Below are positions 34,077 to 43,924 of a stretch of DNA of 64,000 bases, piece by piece (position 1 is the first letter of the stretch; every line of letters begins with the position of its first letter). Source of the DNA: CAVVUC01 sp963751395. GTDB taxonomy: Bacteria > Verrucomicrobiota > Verrucomicrobiia > Chthoniobacterales > Chthoniobacteraceae. Made by a program: the position numbers and the translations under genes. Below the pieces are notes generated by a model. The model saw only the letters and a list, made by a program, of their open reading frames with translations, was not told where the DNA came from and did no database searches. Location: assembly GCA_963751395.1 (NCBI GenBank), contig CAVVUC010000001.1, positions 1,860,001 to 1,924,000 of the forward strand. The letters run 5' to 3'.

Positions 34077-34886
34077 TTACCGGGGCAGATCACTGGTGAG
34101 TTGTTCGACGAGCGCGCGGCTGTTCTGGTCGCTGCGGTGGGTGACATGCAGATAAACCATGGTGGTGTCGATCTGCTTGTGCCCGAGCAGCGACTGCACG
34201 GTGTGCAAACTCGCCCCGGCCTCGATCAGGTGGGTGGCGAAGCTGTGGCGCAGGGTGTGGACCGTGGCGTCGGGAATGCCGAGTTCCCTGCGCGCGACCA
34301 CGATCAGGCGCTGGAGGGAACTCACCGGCATCGGCGAGGCGGCCCGCCGCATCCGCCCGGCAAGCTTCTCCGGGGTGCAGGGTCCGCGTCCGGCATTGGG
34401 GAAAAGCAGGACCGGGTGCCGGTGGAACGCCCAGTAGCGCCGCAGGTCCTCCACCATCTCCGGCGCGAGCGGGACCATCCGGTCCCTGCCTCCCTTCCTG
34501 CCGCGCACCATCAGCTTGCCCTCGTCGCCCAGGATGGCATGCACCGTGAGCGAAAGACATTCCGAGAGACGCAGCCCGGCGCAGTAGATGAGCTTGACCG
34601 GGATGCGGTAGCGCCGCAGGCGGATCGAGCCCAGTAGTCGCATGACCTGCCCGCGGGTGAGTACGGCGGGAAGCTCGTCGTGGTCGCGCGTGCGGATCTG
34701 GGAAAACACCTTCCACTCGGCGCGGCCCAGCATTTCGACAAAGAAAAGCCGGGCGCAGGCGACCGTCTGGCGGATCGTCTTCGGCCTCCAGGCCTTCCGG
34801 GTTTTGACATGGAGGATGTAATCGCGGAACTGGTCCTCGCCCAGCGTGGCCGGATCGGCCTGGAAATGCTCGTGAAGAAGCCGCAT
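34077..34886 (-). CDS. tyrosine recombinase / integrase carried by the IS91-like element
   Basis: The 269-residue phage-integrase-family protein has a SAM-like core-binding N-terminus and a catalytic domain. Arg box I is in YCAGLRLSECLSL, the H-x-x-R box in VHTLRHSFATHLIEAG, and the LLGHKQIDTTMVYLHVTH segment carries the Tyr nucleophile. Several IS91-like elements carry such a gene just upstream of the transposase (established pattern); its role in movement is not settled. ATG 34886 is the only start in this frame after an upstream stop. It is clearly different from the intI fragments next door. Confidence 0.85.
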   Translation of the reverse strand: MRLLHEHFQADPATLGEDQFRDYILHVKTRKAWRPKTIRQTVACARLFFVEMLGRAEWKVFSQIRTRDHDELPAVLTRGQVMRLLGSIRLRRYRIPVKLIYCAGLRLSECLSLTVHAILGDEGKLMVRGRKGGRDRMVPLAPEMVEDLRRYWAFHRHPVLLFPNAGRGPCTPEKLAGRMRRAASPMPVSSLQRLIVVARRELGIPDATVHTLRHSFATHLIEAGASLHTVQSLLGHKQIDTTMVYLHVTHRSDQNSRALVEQLTSDLPR

Positions 34887-35013
34887 CGCCCGGTAGTAGC
34901 TGTGCCGGGTGCGCGGCGGTGATGCTGCCCGGGCTGCCTTTCACGGTAAACCCATCATTTCATGAACCGTTGTCCCATTGCGGTATCGCGCATCAATCCA
35001 TCTTGAAAATCCT

Positions 35014-37211
35014 TCAGTAAATATCCGTGGTGGTGCTGCGAGTTTTCTTGTATTGGACTTCAGCGGCATCGGTGTTTTCCGGGAGGGGCGGGCCCGCGTA
35101 GATGACAGCGAATTCCGCCAGCGCGGAGGTGTGGTCCTTGCCGTAGGCGTGATAGGCGGTCAGCCATGGAAGTGCCGACGCCAATGCCGGTATCGTGAGG
35201 TCTTCAATATAGCTCGAAAGCGCGGTAAGGCGGAGATGGCGGGTGGTGATCGCTTCCGGGAATGTCACCGTCTGCGGCGACCAGGTGGAAGCAAGCTCGC
35301 CGCTGGAAATCTCGCGCCAGGTGGTGCCATCGACGCTGGCCTCCAGGGAATACCGGCGGATGTCCCCGCAGTGGTTGCGGTCGTTCTGCCGGTTCATCAC
35401 GACAAACCCCTTCATCGTCACCGGATTGGGAAAGCTGATGTCGAGGGTGTGCGGGTGCCTGGCACCTTTGCTTCCACCGGCCAGCCAGAACGTGTTTGGG
35501 TCGCCGTCAAATGCCGCGTCGGCTCCCTTCGTTTGGGACGTGGCTCCCAGCTTTCGCATGACCAGGGAATCGAACCACAGACCGCGCACCTGTTCGGGAC
35601 TGAGCGAGACGGCCGGACGGAACCGGTCCCCGGCGGCATAGGCGAGCAGGGACCGGCGCAATTGCCGGGCGACCGGACGCTTCTCCAGATCCTTGGTCAG
35701 GTCGAGCGAGCAGGCGAGAAGGCGGCCGGGACCGACTTTGGCCTCGAAGATGACGCCGAGTTTCCAGTTGCGGTTCCAGTCGTCGATGGCCTGGACGATC
35801 GGCTGAAAGCTGTGCGGCAGGCGATCCAGGTTCACGGTGCGGGCGTCCCGGACGATTTCGGTCCACTGCCAGTCGCAGTGGGCATCGGTCGGGAACCCTG
35901 CCAGGGCCGGGTGCTTCGCATCGCACCAGATGCCGAGCATCCGGCTCCAGCCCGGCCCCATCTGCCGGTTCCAGATGATCGGGACATCGTCCAAGGTTGG
36001 GCTCGACCAGCCGAGATCGGCGGAGCGGGCGAGGAACAGGACGCGGCCGCCTGCGGCGAGTCTGGCTTCGGCTTCATTCCACGAGCGGGTGACCAAGACA
36101 TCGGCCGGCCAGGCGGAGGGAGTGGTCGGGTCGGGATAGACCCAGAAGTTCCAGTCGTTCCAGATTTGGTCGTTGAGGCGAACTGTGAGCTTGCAGGCCT
36201 GCGGAGTGCGAATGTTCGCCAGATCGAAGCGGATCGGGTCGTTCAGCTTGGTGAGGCCGACCGGCAGCGTGCAGGGCGACCACTTTCCGGAGCCAAGGGT
36301 GCGGCCATCGTAGCCGGAGATTTCCCAGGAGAATGCCGCGCTCTGTAGCGGGGCCGCGCCGTAGTGTGCGACTTCGACCGTTGCATCGAGGGTTTCGTTG
36401 GTGGTGAACGTGCGCCTGGTGAGGCGGGCGAGGGGAACGGTGGGCGAGCAGAACCGCCGCCATTCGCTGGCGGTGACGTATCCTTTTTCCTCCCAGAAGG
36501 GATCCAGCGGCGCGACCAGCGAGGTGCCCTGACCGACGTAGTCGTGGAGGTCGAGCAGTTCGAAACCCGCGAAGTTTGCGGTGCGCAGGTTGGCCTCGAT
36601 GTCCTCCTTGTAGCAGGCGGCCTGGAAGCGGCCCGAGGCGCGGGCGAAGTCGTGGTTCTTCTCCAGCAGGCCGTGCGCGGCGGCCGAGTCCCGAAAAATC
36701 TCGTAGTTTCCGGGTCGCATGTAACCGGTGAATTTCCGGATCACGTCGAAGTCGGGGTAGGCGCACCACTGGCCGATTTCGTGGGCGATGACCGGGACAG
36801 GAACCTTCGCGACGGTCGCCGAATAATCGCGACCGAACCAGCCGGGCTTGTTGCGCACGGGGTGGCGGGCGACCTCACCCACGGTGGTGAAGTCAATTTT
36901 GTCCACAGGCCCCGGTGCATCCCGGTCCACAAAGCCGGTGGCGCTGCTGTAGAACCGCCGGGGATCGGTGTTGCGAGAATGTTCCGCCCAGCGCGGGAGG
37001 ACGTCTCTCCAGCGTCCCTTGGGTTCATTGGTTGGCGACAGCAGGACAAACGACGGGTGGTTGCCGTAGGCCCGCAGGATCCGCTCCGTTTCCAGATAGA
37101 GCATCTTTTCGATCGGCGAGCCGGGATCGAACGCATTCCACATGCCGGTTTCGATGAGCAGATACAGCCCGAGTTCGTCGGCGGCGACGAAGGCGGCGTC
37201 GGGCGGGCAGG
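35014..37211 (-). pseudogene. GH2-like glycoside hydrolase, catalytic and C-terminal part (after frameshift)
   Basis: This is the continuation of the frame that starts at 38413. It joins in phase if one base is removed at 37210-37211, giving RFHSY-CPPDAAFVAADELG. It holds the end of the GH2 TIM barrel: LLSPTNEP with the acid/base Glu and VIAHEIGQW with the probable nucleophile Glu. Beta-sandwich sequence follows. The C-terminus is a discoidin (F5/8 C, CBM32-like) domain: GADAAFDGDPNTFWLAGG, then YSLEASVDGTTWREI. The substrate is not evident; plant or algal heteropolysaccharide is likely. Its stop lies just beyond the IS91-like element. Confidence 0.75.
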
Positions 37212-38413
37212 TACGAGTGAAAGCGGATGTGATTGAGCCCCCATTCCTTGCAGGTCCCGAAGATCTTCCGCCAGTAAGCCGGATCGGTGGGCGGGTAGCC
37301 GGTGATCGGGAAGTCGCCGCCATGGTGCGTGCCGCGCAGGTGGATCAGGCGGCCATTGATCGTGAACCGCTTGCCGTCGATGCGGAAGTCGCACAGGCCG
37401 AACGCGATCGTGCGGGAATCGACGCCCGTTGTTTCTCCTGTCAGGGAAACCTTCAGGCGATGGAGGGCCGGATGGAACTCGTCCCACAACTCCGCTGTGT
37501 CACCCAGGCGAAGCACGGTTTCGAACGCGCCGCCCCGGGCATCCCATTGCACCGGGACTGTCTGGCTGGCCGCGATCGCGCCTTGGGGCGTTTCCACTTC
37601 CAGCCGGATGGCTCCCTTACCGTCCTTCGTGGTGGAGTTGCCCAGGGTGCCGGCGACCTTCACCGATTTCGCGGCCGCGTAAGGGTAAATCCGCACTTCG
37701 TCCAGCCAGACCGGCGGAGTGCTGCGCAGTTCGATGGCACCGGTGATGCCGTTCCAGGTGCCGGCCAGGGAATCGGAGACGGCGTGGGCGTCGGGCCGGT
37801 AAGGCAGGATCATCCGGTTATCGACGCGGATTGTCAGCCGGTGCTTGCCGGGCGCGACGATGCCGAGATCGAATTCGTGCGGCGTGACGAGGCTGTTGTT
37901 CGTGCCAACGGGCGTGTCGTCCAGCCATGCCTGGGTCTCCCAGCGTGTTCGTTCGAGGAACAGCGCAACACGCCGGCCCTTCCATCCGGCGGGGATGACG
38001 ATGTCACGCTGATACCAGGCGGTGCCGAGGTAGTGACGCGGTGGTTGGCAGGTGAAGGGCACCTTGATGTTGCCGGGTTTGGTGTAGGCTTGGTAATCGG
38101 CGCGCAGGAACCAGTGGTGGTCGCAAAGACCGAGCACCCACGGCGTGGTGGTGCTGATTTCATCGCCATATCCCTGCGCCTGGAGGACACCGGGAAGCTG
38201 GATTTTGCCGTCGAGGTCGCGGGCGAACCATTTGTCCGGAATGCCCTTGTCGGTCCGGTCGAGTGCAAATCGCCAGGTTCCGGCCAGGGATGCGGATTCC
38301 GAAAGGGATGCCGACTGCGTTACTGTTTGCGGGGCAGATACCGCCTGGCCAGCCGCTTCTCCCCAGGCCAACGTCAATCCCATCGTCGCGATTATTCCCG
38401 CTTTGAGCCGCAT
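37211..38413 (-). CDS. GH2-like glycoside hydrolase, N-terminal part (frameshifted)
   Basis: From ATG 38413 the protein has a signal peptide (AGIIATMGLTLAWGEAAGQA). The GH2 sugar-binding jelly roll follows (WYQRDIVIPAGWKGRRVALF, LERTRWETQAWLDDTPVGTN). The immunoglobulin-like domain and the barrel entrance come next (FRIDGKRFTINGRLIHLRG, WGLNHIRFHS). The frame then runs into Arg-rich nonsense at 37210. The likely cause is one extra C on the coding strand. Together with 35014-37211 the repaired enzyme would be about 1130 residues. The N-terminal half alone could not be active. Confidence 0.78.
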
Positions 38414-38597
38414 CGATTACTCCTTGTGTTGTGGTCCTTGTGTTCTGGGTATATCGCAAAAGCAGTCCAAGTCAGAGGCACGATTACTTGGCTCCTTTCA
38501 TCGCGATGTAGTCATCGTTGACGGTGTGAAACACGGGTCAGACCCGACCCCGTCAACTGACACTGGAACCGATGACTTTCGTTTGTGATTGGCGGTT

Positions 38598-40922
38598 TTA
38601 CTCCTTGTATTCGACCGTCCCGTTGAGGCGGATGTCCTCGGAGGACGAGCCGGCCATGAGCTGGATTTCGCCCGCTTCGGCGACCCATTTGCCATCCTTC
38701 CAGAACTTGATTTCCTCGAAGCCGACCGGAAAGGTGATTTCGCGCTTTTCACCCGGTTTGAGCGTGATGCGTTGGAAGCCCTTCAGTTCCTTGACCGGGC
38801 GGACGAGGGAGGTGAAATCCTGGCGGATGTAGAGTTGGACCACCTCGTCGCCCTCGCGTTTGCCGGAATTGGTGATGGTGAGTGTGACCGTTGCCGGTTT
38901 GTCCGGGGTAATCGGACCGTTGATTTTCAGGCCGCTGTAATCAAACGTTGTGTAGCTGAGTCCGTGTCCGAATGGAAACAGCGCCCCGCCCAGTTTTTTC
39001 GGATCATTGTCTTTGCCATAATAATTGACCGGGCCGGTGAGGGGCGGGTGGTTGTAATACCAGGGGGACTGGCCGACGTTGCGCGGAAAGGAAAGCGGGA
39101 GTTTTCCGCCGGGGTTGATATCGCCAAAGAGGACCTGGGCAATGGCCGTTCCGGACGATTGTCCGAGGTAGAAGGCTTGGAGAATGGCGGGGACGTTCTC
39201 CTTGATCCAACCAACCGAGTGGGCGTTGCCGCTGTTGAGAATCACCACAACCGGCTTGCCGGTGGCCTGCATGGCCTCGACGAGCGCCTGCTGGCCGCCC
39301 GGAAGATCGAGCGTGTCGCGGTCGAGGTTTTCGCCAAGTTGGATGCGGCCATGGCCGACCACGGCCACGATGACATCGGAGGATTTGGCTTTTTCAACGG
39401 CTTCGGCAAGGAGCCTCGCCCCGTCGGGTTCCGTCCCTGCAAACGAATCGACCGGATGCTGGCTCGGATGCTGTTTCCCGGCGAGCCTCTGGCATCCCTG
39501 GGCATAATCCACTTTGACGGGTGTGCCTTCCGCCGCCTTCTTTATTCCATCAACGGCCGTGACGAAAAACTTCGGCTGTCCGGTGCTATATCCTCCGAGG
39601 TTGACTTGGGACGCGAGTGGACCGGTGACCAGGATTTTTTGCGCTTTCGATTTAGCGAGCGGGAGAAGCGCCTTGTCGTTTTTCAGGAGCACGACGGATT
39701 TCTGGGCCGCCTTGAGAGCGAGGGCGTCGGCCTTCGGATCGCTGACAATTTTTTTCCAGTCCGCGTGTTTGCCGCTTTCCGGCGTGTCGAATTGTCCGGC
39801 GGCGATGAGTTTGGCCCAAACATCGTCCTCGCCTTGGTAATTCTTGATGGCATCGCCCGTGGCGTCCTTGTTTTTTACCGGGGACACAGCGTCGGCTTTT
39901 TTCGGCTCCGCGAGACCGAGAAGGATGACTTTTGCCCGCAGAACGCGCGCGGCAGCCTTGTCGATGACCTCCTCGGAGATCTTGCCATCCCGGACGGCCT
40001 TGACGAGTTTCTGGTTCCATTTGCCTGCGAGTTCCATATCCACACCGGCCTTCATGGCGGCAATGACCGAGGCTTCCACATCCTTCACGACCCGGTGGCC
40101 GCCATGTCCGCCGCCGGTCCCGACCTTGGGAATGTCGCCCATGTCGGACGTCACGAACCCCTTGAAGCCCCACTCGTCGCGGAGGACGGTTTGGAGGAGC
40201 CAGGAATTCATGTGGCAGGGGACGCCGTTGATGGCGTGGTGGGCTGGCATGATCGACATCGTGCCAGCCTCCCTGACGGCGGCTTCAAACGGGCGCAGGT
40301 GGTTCTCGCGAAGATTGCGCTCGGAGGTCTCGAATCCCTCGCCGTTCGCGCCGGCCCAGGGCTCGCCATCCGCCACGAAATGTTTCGGGGTGGCGATCAG
40401 GCGGTTTGGGCCGAGTTTCGCGTCGCCTTTGCCCTGGATGCCGTTGATGTAGGCCACCCCCAACCGGGAGACAAGATAAGGGTCCTCCCCGTAGCTTTCC
40501 TCCACGCGGCCCCAGCGGGGATCGCGCGAAATGGCAAGCATCGGTCCGAAGGTCTGCGAGATGCCCACGGCCCGCGCCTCGCGGGCGATGGTCGTGGCAA
40601 TTTTCTCCAGAAGGACCGGATCAAATGTCGCGCCGAGCGAGATGGACTGCGGAAAACTCGTGCATCCCGAGGCCACGGCCCCGTGGAGGGTCTCGCCTGA
40701 TGCGAGATGGGGGATGCCCAGGCGGGGAACGCCGTTTGGCGTGTGGGAAAATGTTTGAAGAACCTTTTCCTCAAGCGTCATTTTTGGAAGAAGCCCTGCC
40801 ACCAGTTGTTTGGCAGCGGCCTCGCGCTCGCCAAAGGAGACGGTGGAATTCGGGGCTGCGTTGAGGTGGAGGGCCAGCGAGAAACAGGCGACCGTGGCCA
40901 GGATGGATTGCGGGATTTTCAT
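38598..40922 (-). CDS. GH3 beta-glucosidase-like enzyme
   Basis: The 774-residue secreted enzyme starts at ATG 40922 with a signal peptide (SILATVACFSLALHLNAAP). The GH3 N-terminal barrel shows GISQTFGPMLAISRDPRWGR and EESYGEDPYLVSRLG, then LIATPKHFVADGEP and GFVTSDMGDI with the nucleophile Asp. The alpha/beta sandwich carries the acid/base region, and a C-terminal fibronectin III-like domain ends NGTVEYKE. It removes terminal beta-linked sugars (beta-glucoside or beta-xyloside). It lies 184 bases upstream of the GH2 gene on the same strand, so both likely serve one heteropolysaccharide. Confidence 0.9.
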   Translation of the reverse strand: MKIPQSILATVACFSLALHLNAAPNSTVSFGEREAAAKQLVAGLLPKMTLEEKVLQTFSHTPNGVPRLGIPHLASGETLHGAVASGCTSFPQSISLGATFDPVLLEKIATTIAREARAVGISQTFGPMLAISRDPRWGRVEESYGEDPYLVSRLGVAYINGIQGKGDAKLGPNRLIATPKHFVADGEPWAGANGEGFETSERNLRENHLRPFEAAVREAGTMSIMPAHHAINGVPCHMNSWLLQTVLRDEWGFKGFVTSDMGDIPKVGTGGGHGGHRVVKDVEASVIAAMKAGVDMELAGKWNQKLVKAVRDGKISEEVIDKAAARVLRAKVILLGLAEPKKADAVSPVKNKDATGDAIKNYQGEDDVWAKLIAAGQFDTPESGKHADWKKIVSDPKADALALKAAQKSVVLLKNDKALLPLAKSKAQKILVTGPLASQVNLGGYSTGQPKFFVTAVDGIKKAAEGTPVKVDYAQGCQRLAGKQHPSQHPVDSFAGTEPDGARLLAEAVEKAKSSDVIVAVVGHGRIQLGENLDRDTLDLPGGQQALVEAMQATGKPVVVILNSGNAHSVGWIKENVPAILQAFYLGQSSGTAIAQVLFGDINPGGKLPLSFPRNVGQSPWYYNHPPLTGPVNYYGKDNDPKKLGGALFPFGHGLSYTTFDYSGLKINGPITPDKPATVTLTITNSGKREGDEVVQLYIRQDFTSLVRPVKELKGFQRITLKPGEKREITFPVGFEEIKFWKDGKWVAEAGEIQLMAGSSSEDIRLNGTVEYKE

Positions 40923-41460
40923 GGGGGGACGGATTCTCCGTATGAGAGAAAATCGCCGGCGATGCGTCAATAGCGGTCTGCGGAATTTTCACAGAAACAA
41001 CGGTGTCCAAGGTAAATGTGAAAATGCAGGCCCGTGGCGGCGGATTGATGGGTTGCCTGAGCCGCATTTTCCAATGCGAATCCCTCAGCCCCCGCTCGCC
41101 ATTCTGCTCATTGGCCTGATGGGCGCAATCCGCAGACGGGGTCCTTGAAACTTGACAGGCTCCTTGCGCCAAGCCAGCCGGCGAGGCGCAACATTTGGAA
41201 TTGAAGATCGGGCAATGGACCGGCGAAGCGGCGTTCGTTCCCGTCGGCGTGCGTCAAGTGTCAAGGTCTGACCAGGTCGGCTGACCCCGTCCGCAAACCG
41301 ACCTCGCCAAAATAGTGAGGAAGCTAAACTCTCAGTCAAGAATTGTCGCCTGACTCCATCTCCGATCTCCCGTCTTCCATCTCCCCTCCCACCCTTCCCC
41401 GCCCGCCCGATCAACGGCGGCGCGCTCGAACACGCCGGCCCGAAGATCGGCCGCTGGTTC
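40923..41460. other. intergenic region with repeat DNA
   Basis: No gene is supported upstream of the GH3 start. It contains the first copy of the 89-bp repeat (41163-41251) followed by GTCAAGGTCTGACC-type sequence. Similar TGACCCCGTC-rich debris lies near 38535 and 47670. The last ~80 bases stay open in frame with the ligase-like gene that follows. Confidence 0.55.
41163..41251 (+). repeat. 89-bp interspersed repeat, copy 1
   Basis: It matches 48215-48303 at all but about four positions (G/A, T/C, G/A, C/T), in the same orientation. Both copies encode LELKI-QWTGEAAFVPVGV in one frame, so the repeat may derive from a gene end. The pair brackets the restriction-system island. Confidence 0.85.
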
Positions 41461-42021
41461 GTGGAACCGAAATACAACGGCTGGCGCGCGCTCGTCCACG
41501 TCCCCACCGGCGCCATGTTCAACCGGCACGGCAAACGGCTCACCATCGAGAAGGAATTCGCCAGCGCGCTCAACGTCCTCCGCGACTGCTGCGGGAACAT
41601 CGTTGACTGGCTCGATTGCGAAGCCCTCGAACGTCGGCACGGCATCGGGCGCGGCACGCTCATCGTGTTCGACTTCCTGCCGTTGAGCGACCGCTGGTTC
41701 ACCTACGAGGAACGCCGCCACCACCTCGGCGGTCTGCCCGTTCTTCCGATCACCGAGCAACCGGCACATTACCATGCCTGTCTCGCGCCAGCCTGGGAGG
41801 AATGCGGCCGCCCGCGCCGGCCGGGCAAAAGCAACACGGAAAGTTTGTGGCACGACCTGCCGGAAATCAACCGCGCCTGGAACACCACCGGACTAAGCGA
41901 GTTCTACGAGGGCATCGTGATGAAGCGCGCCGATTCCCCCTATCCCATGAAGCTCCGCAGCGCCGGCACCGAAACCCCGCACTGGATGAAGCACAGATGG
42001 ATGCCAACGTCCGAAAAATGA
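41461..42021 (+). CDS. ATP-dependent DNA ligase-like nucleotidyltransferase, short or truncated
   Basis: The 186-residue frame starts with GTG directly before PKYNGWRALV, which corresponds to ligase motif I (usual KxDG, here KYNG). Motif III-like DWLDCEAL (~residue 52), motif IV YEGIVMKRAD (~150) and motif V-like HWMKHRW near the end are all present. The open frame continues upstream without a start (NGGALEHAGPKIGRWFVEPK), so the true N-terminus is lost or uses a distant start. No OB-fold follows. Asp to Asn in motif I would probably weaken activity. A homologous C-terminal remnant lies at 61145-61279. Confidence 0.6.
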   Translation: MEPKYNGWRALVHVPTGAMFNRHGKRLTIEKEFASALNVLRDCCGNIVDWLDCEALERRHGIGRGTLIVFDFLPLSDRWFTYEERRHHLGGLPVLPITEQPAHYHACLAPAWEECGRPRRPGKSNTESLWHDLPEINRAWNTTGLSEFYEGIVMKRADSPYPMKLRSAGTETPHWMKHRWMPTSEK

Positions 42022-42022
42022 A

Positions 42023-43924
42023 TCACGTCAACTGCTGGTAGAGATATTTTTGAAACCCGCTGAATGCCTGACCAATCGCCTCCGGGGGGCCGAGATCGGC
42101 AACTGCATCGGAGACGGAGTCGTGGTATTTCAGCCGGAGCAACGGGGTAAGTTTGGTTTGATCGAGTTCCTCGACACCCACGCTCACGTAATGGGACAGC
42201 ACGAATTCAAGGAAAGACTGCTGCTTCGCGTTGAACTGAGAATTGATATAGACCCTTGCATGTCCGGCCCGAACCTCACGCGACACAGGCTGAAGCGCGT
42301 AGGCCACATGCGCCAGCACGTCGAACAGGTCGCTCTTCTCGGCATCAATGATCTTTTGCATCTCTGCCAGTTGATCGTGACCAAACCCTTTCTGCTTGAA
42401 CTCGATCATCGACTTGATCGGACGCATCAGCACGATGTTGCGCACATTGCAGGCATCCACGCCGGTCGAGAGTTTCTGCGAAGTAGTCAGGATGGTCGGG
42501 ATGCTCTTCTCGTTGTCCTGAAAATCACGTAGATGCTGTTCGCCCAGCCCACCGTCGTCGGCAGTCACTCGCTGGCAGTAGTTCGGGTCTTTGCTCGTCT
42601 TCATCTGGTTGATGAGGTCGCGCACCGCCAGCGCATGAGCCTGGTTCGCACAGAACACCAGCGTCTTTTCGTTCTGGTTGATCTGCTCCATGAAAATTCC
42701 GACCCGCTTCTTTTCCCGTTCCTTGATCTCGATGATCTTGTTGAAATCCGGTTCGTCGTAGATTTTCCCGGCCTCAATCTCACCCTCCACCACGGTATCG
42801 TCCGGCGTATAAACGTAGTAATCGAGCGTGGTCTGAATCTGCTTCACCTTGAACGGCGTCAGGAACCCGTCGTTGATGCCATCCTTCAGCGAGCAGGTGT
42901 AAACCGGCTCACCGAAATAGGCGTAGGTATCCACGTTCTCCTTGCGCTTCGGCGTGGCCGTCAGGCCGATCTGCACGGCCGGGGCAAAGTAATCGAGAAT
43001 CCCGCGCCAGTTGCCCTCATCGTTGGCCCCTCCGCGATGGCACTCATCAATGAAGATCGCGTCGAAGAAGTCCGGCGGATAATCGCCGAAGCTGGGCGAT
43101 GGCATTCCATCCTTCGACGGGCCGCTCATGAAGGTCTGGAAGATGGTGAAGAAAATACTGCCGTTCTTTGGCACCCTGCCTTTCTTGCGGATGTCCTCCG
43201 GCGAAATCCGTACCAGTGCATCTTCGGGAAAAGCGGAGAACGCATTGTAAGCCTGGTCTGCGAGAATGTTGCGGTCGGCGAGGAATAGAATACGGGGGCG
43301 TCTGGAAGGTTCGCGGCTCAGGTTCCAGCGGCTTTGAAATAGTTTCCACCCAACCTGAAACGCGATGAACGTCTTGCCCGTGCCGGTGGCCAGCGTAAGC
43401 AGGATGCGCTGCCGGTTGTCGGCGATGGCCTGCATCACGCGCTCAATGGCGATGTCCTGATAATAGCGCGGCAGGAAATACCCGCCACGGTCCTCGAACG
43501 GCACTGCGGCGAAGCGATCGCGCCAGATATTCGCCGTGGCGAATGTCTTCGTCCAGAGTTCGTCCGGCGTGGGCCAGGCGGCGACTTCGCCTTCCTTGCC
43601 CGTCTCCATGTCGATGCCGTAGATGCCGCCCCCGTTGCTGGCGTAGGTGTGGTGGATCGCCAGTTTGCCGGCGTAATTCTTCGCCTGCGCCACGCCTTCA
43701 GTCAGTTCTTCATCCAGCGCCTTGGCCTCGACCACGGCGAGCTTCGTGTTGCGATATTCCAGAACGTAATCCGCCGTGAGCGGTTTGCCGCGTTTGCCGT
43801 GGCCCTCGATGCGACCGGGTGAAATCGGATACTCGCGCCGAATACGGCTTCCCTCGACCACGCCCCAGCCTGCCGCCTTCAACGCGGGGTCAATATGCTC
43901 GGCGCGTGTTTCGGCTTCGTTCAC
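42023..43924 (-). CDS. hsdR: type I restriction enzyme HsdR subunit with an internal deletion
   Basis: The protein (633 residues from GTG 43924) has the HsdR nuclease region (TADYVLEYRNTKLAVVEAKA) and helicase motif I TLATGTGKTFIA. Motif II reads FIDECHRG (DECH), motif III GLTATP, and SQKLSTGVDA is motif V-like. After MIEFKQ the sequence jumps to KGFGHDQLAEMQKI. The expected motif VI region (IIGRGTR...DYF) and the following ~100 residues are missing in frame, so the translocase is probably dead. The start is set by a GTGA overlap with the fic stop codon. It is the last gene of the hsdM-TA-hsdS-fic-hsdR unit. Confidence 0.85.
   Translation of the reverse strand: MNEAETRAEHIDPALKAAGWGVVEGSRIRREYPISPGRIEGHGKRGKPLTADYVLEYRNTKLAVVEAKALDEELTEGVAQAKNYAGKLAIHHTYASNGGGIYGIDMETGKEGEVAAWPTPDELWTKTFATANIWRDRFAAVPFEDRGGYFLPRYYQDIAIERVMQAIADNRQRILLTLATGTGKTFIAFQVGWKLFQSRWNLSREPSRRPRILFLADRNILADQAYNAFSAFPEDALVRISPEDIRKKGRVPKNGSIFFTIFQTFMSGPSKDGMPSPSFGDYPPDFFDAIFIDECHRGGANDEGNWRGILDYFAPAVQIGLTATPKRKENVDTYAYFGEPVYTCSLKDGINDGFLTPFKVKQIQTTLDYYVYTPDDTVVEGEIEAGKIYDEPDFNKIIEIKEREKKRVGIFMEQINQNEKTLVFCANQAHALAVRDLINQMKTSKDPNYCQRVTADDGGLGEQHLRDFQDNEKSIPTILTTSQKLSTGVDACNVRNIVLMRPIKSMIEFKQKGFGHDQLAEMQKIIDAEKSDLFDVLAHVAYALQPVSREVRAGHARVYINSQFNAKQQSFLEFVLSHYVSVGVEELDQTKLTPLLRLKYHDSVSDAVADLGPPEAIGQAFSGFQKYLYQQLT

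Larger units (their letters stand above)
32770..34990 (-). mobile_element. IS91-like insertion element with transposase and tyrosine recombinase (ends approximate)
   Basis: The region holds an HUH-type IS91-family transposase and, upstream on the same strand, a tyrosine recombinase gene separated by only 17 bases. Inverted, structured DNA is visible near the left side (CGGAAACG near 32785 against CGTTTCCG near 32871). IS91 elements lack terminal inverted repeats and make no target duplication (established knowledge), so the borders given are estimates bounded by the attC site and the GH2 stop codon. Confidence 0.65.

Noticed and set aside
38589..40700. 703-codon open frame on the plus strand opposite the GH3 gene
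   Set aside because: It mirrors the GH3 coding strand, shows no domain and is explained by high GC third positions on the real gene.
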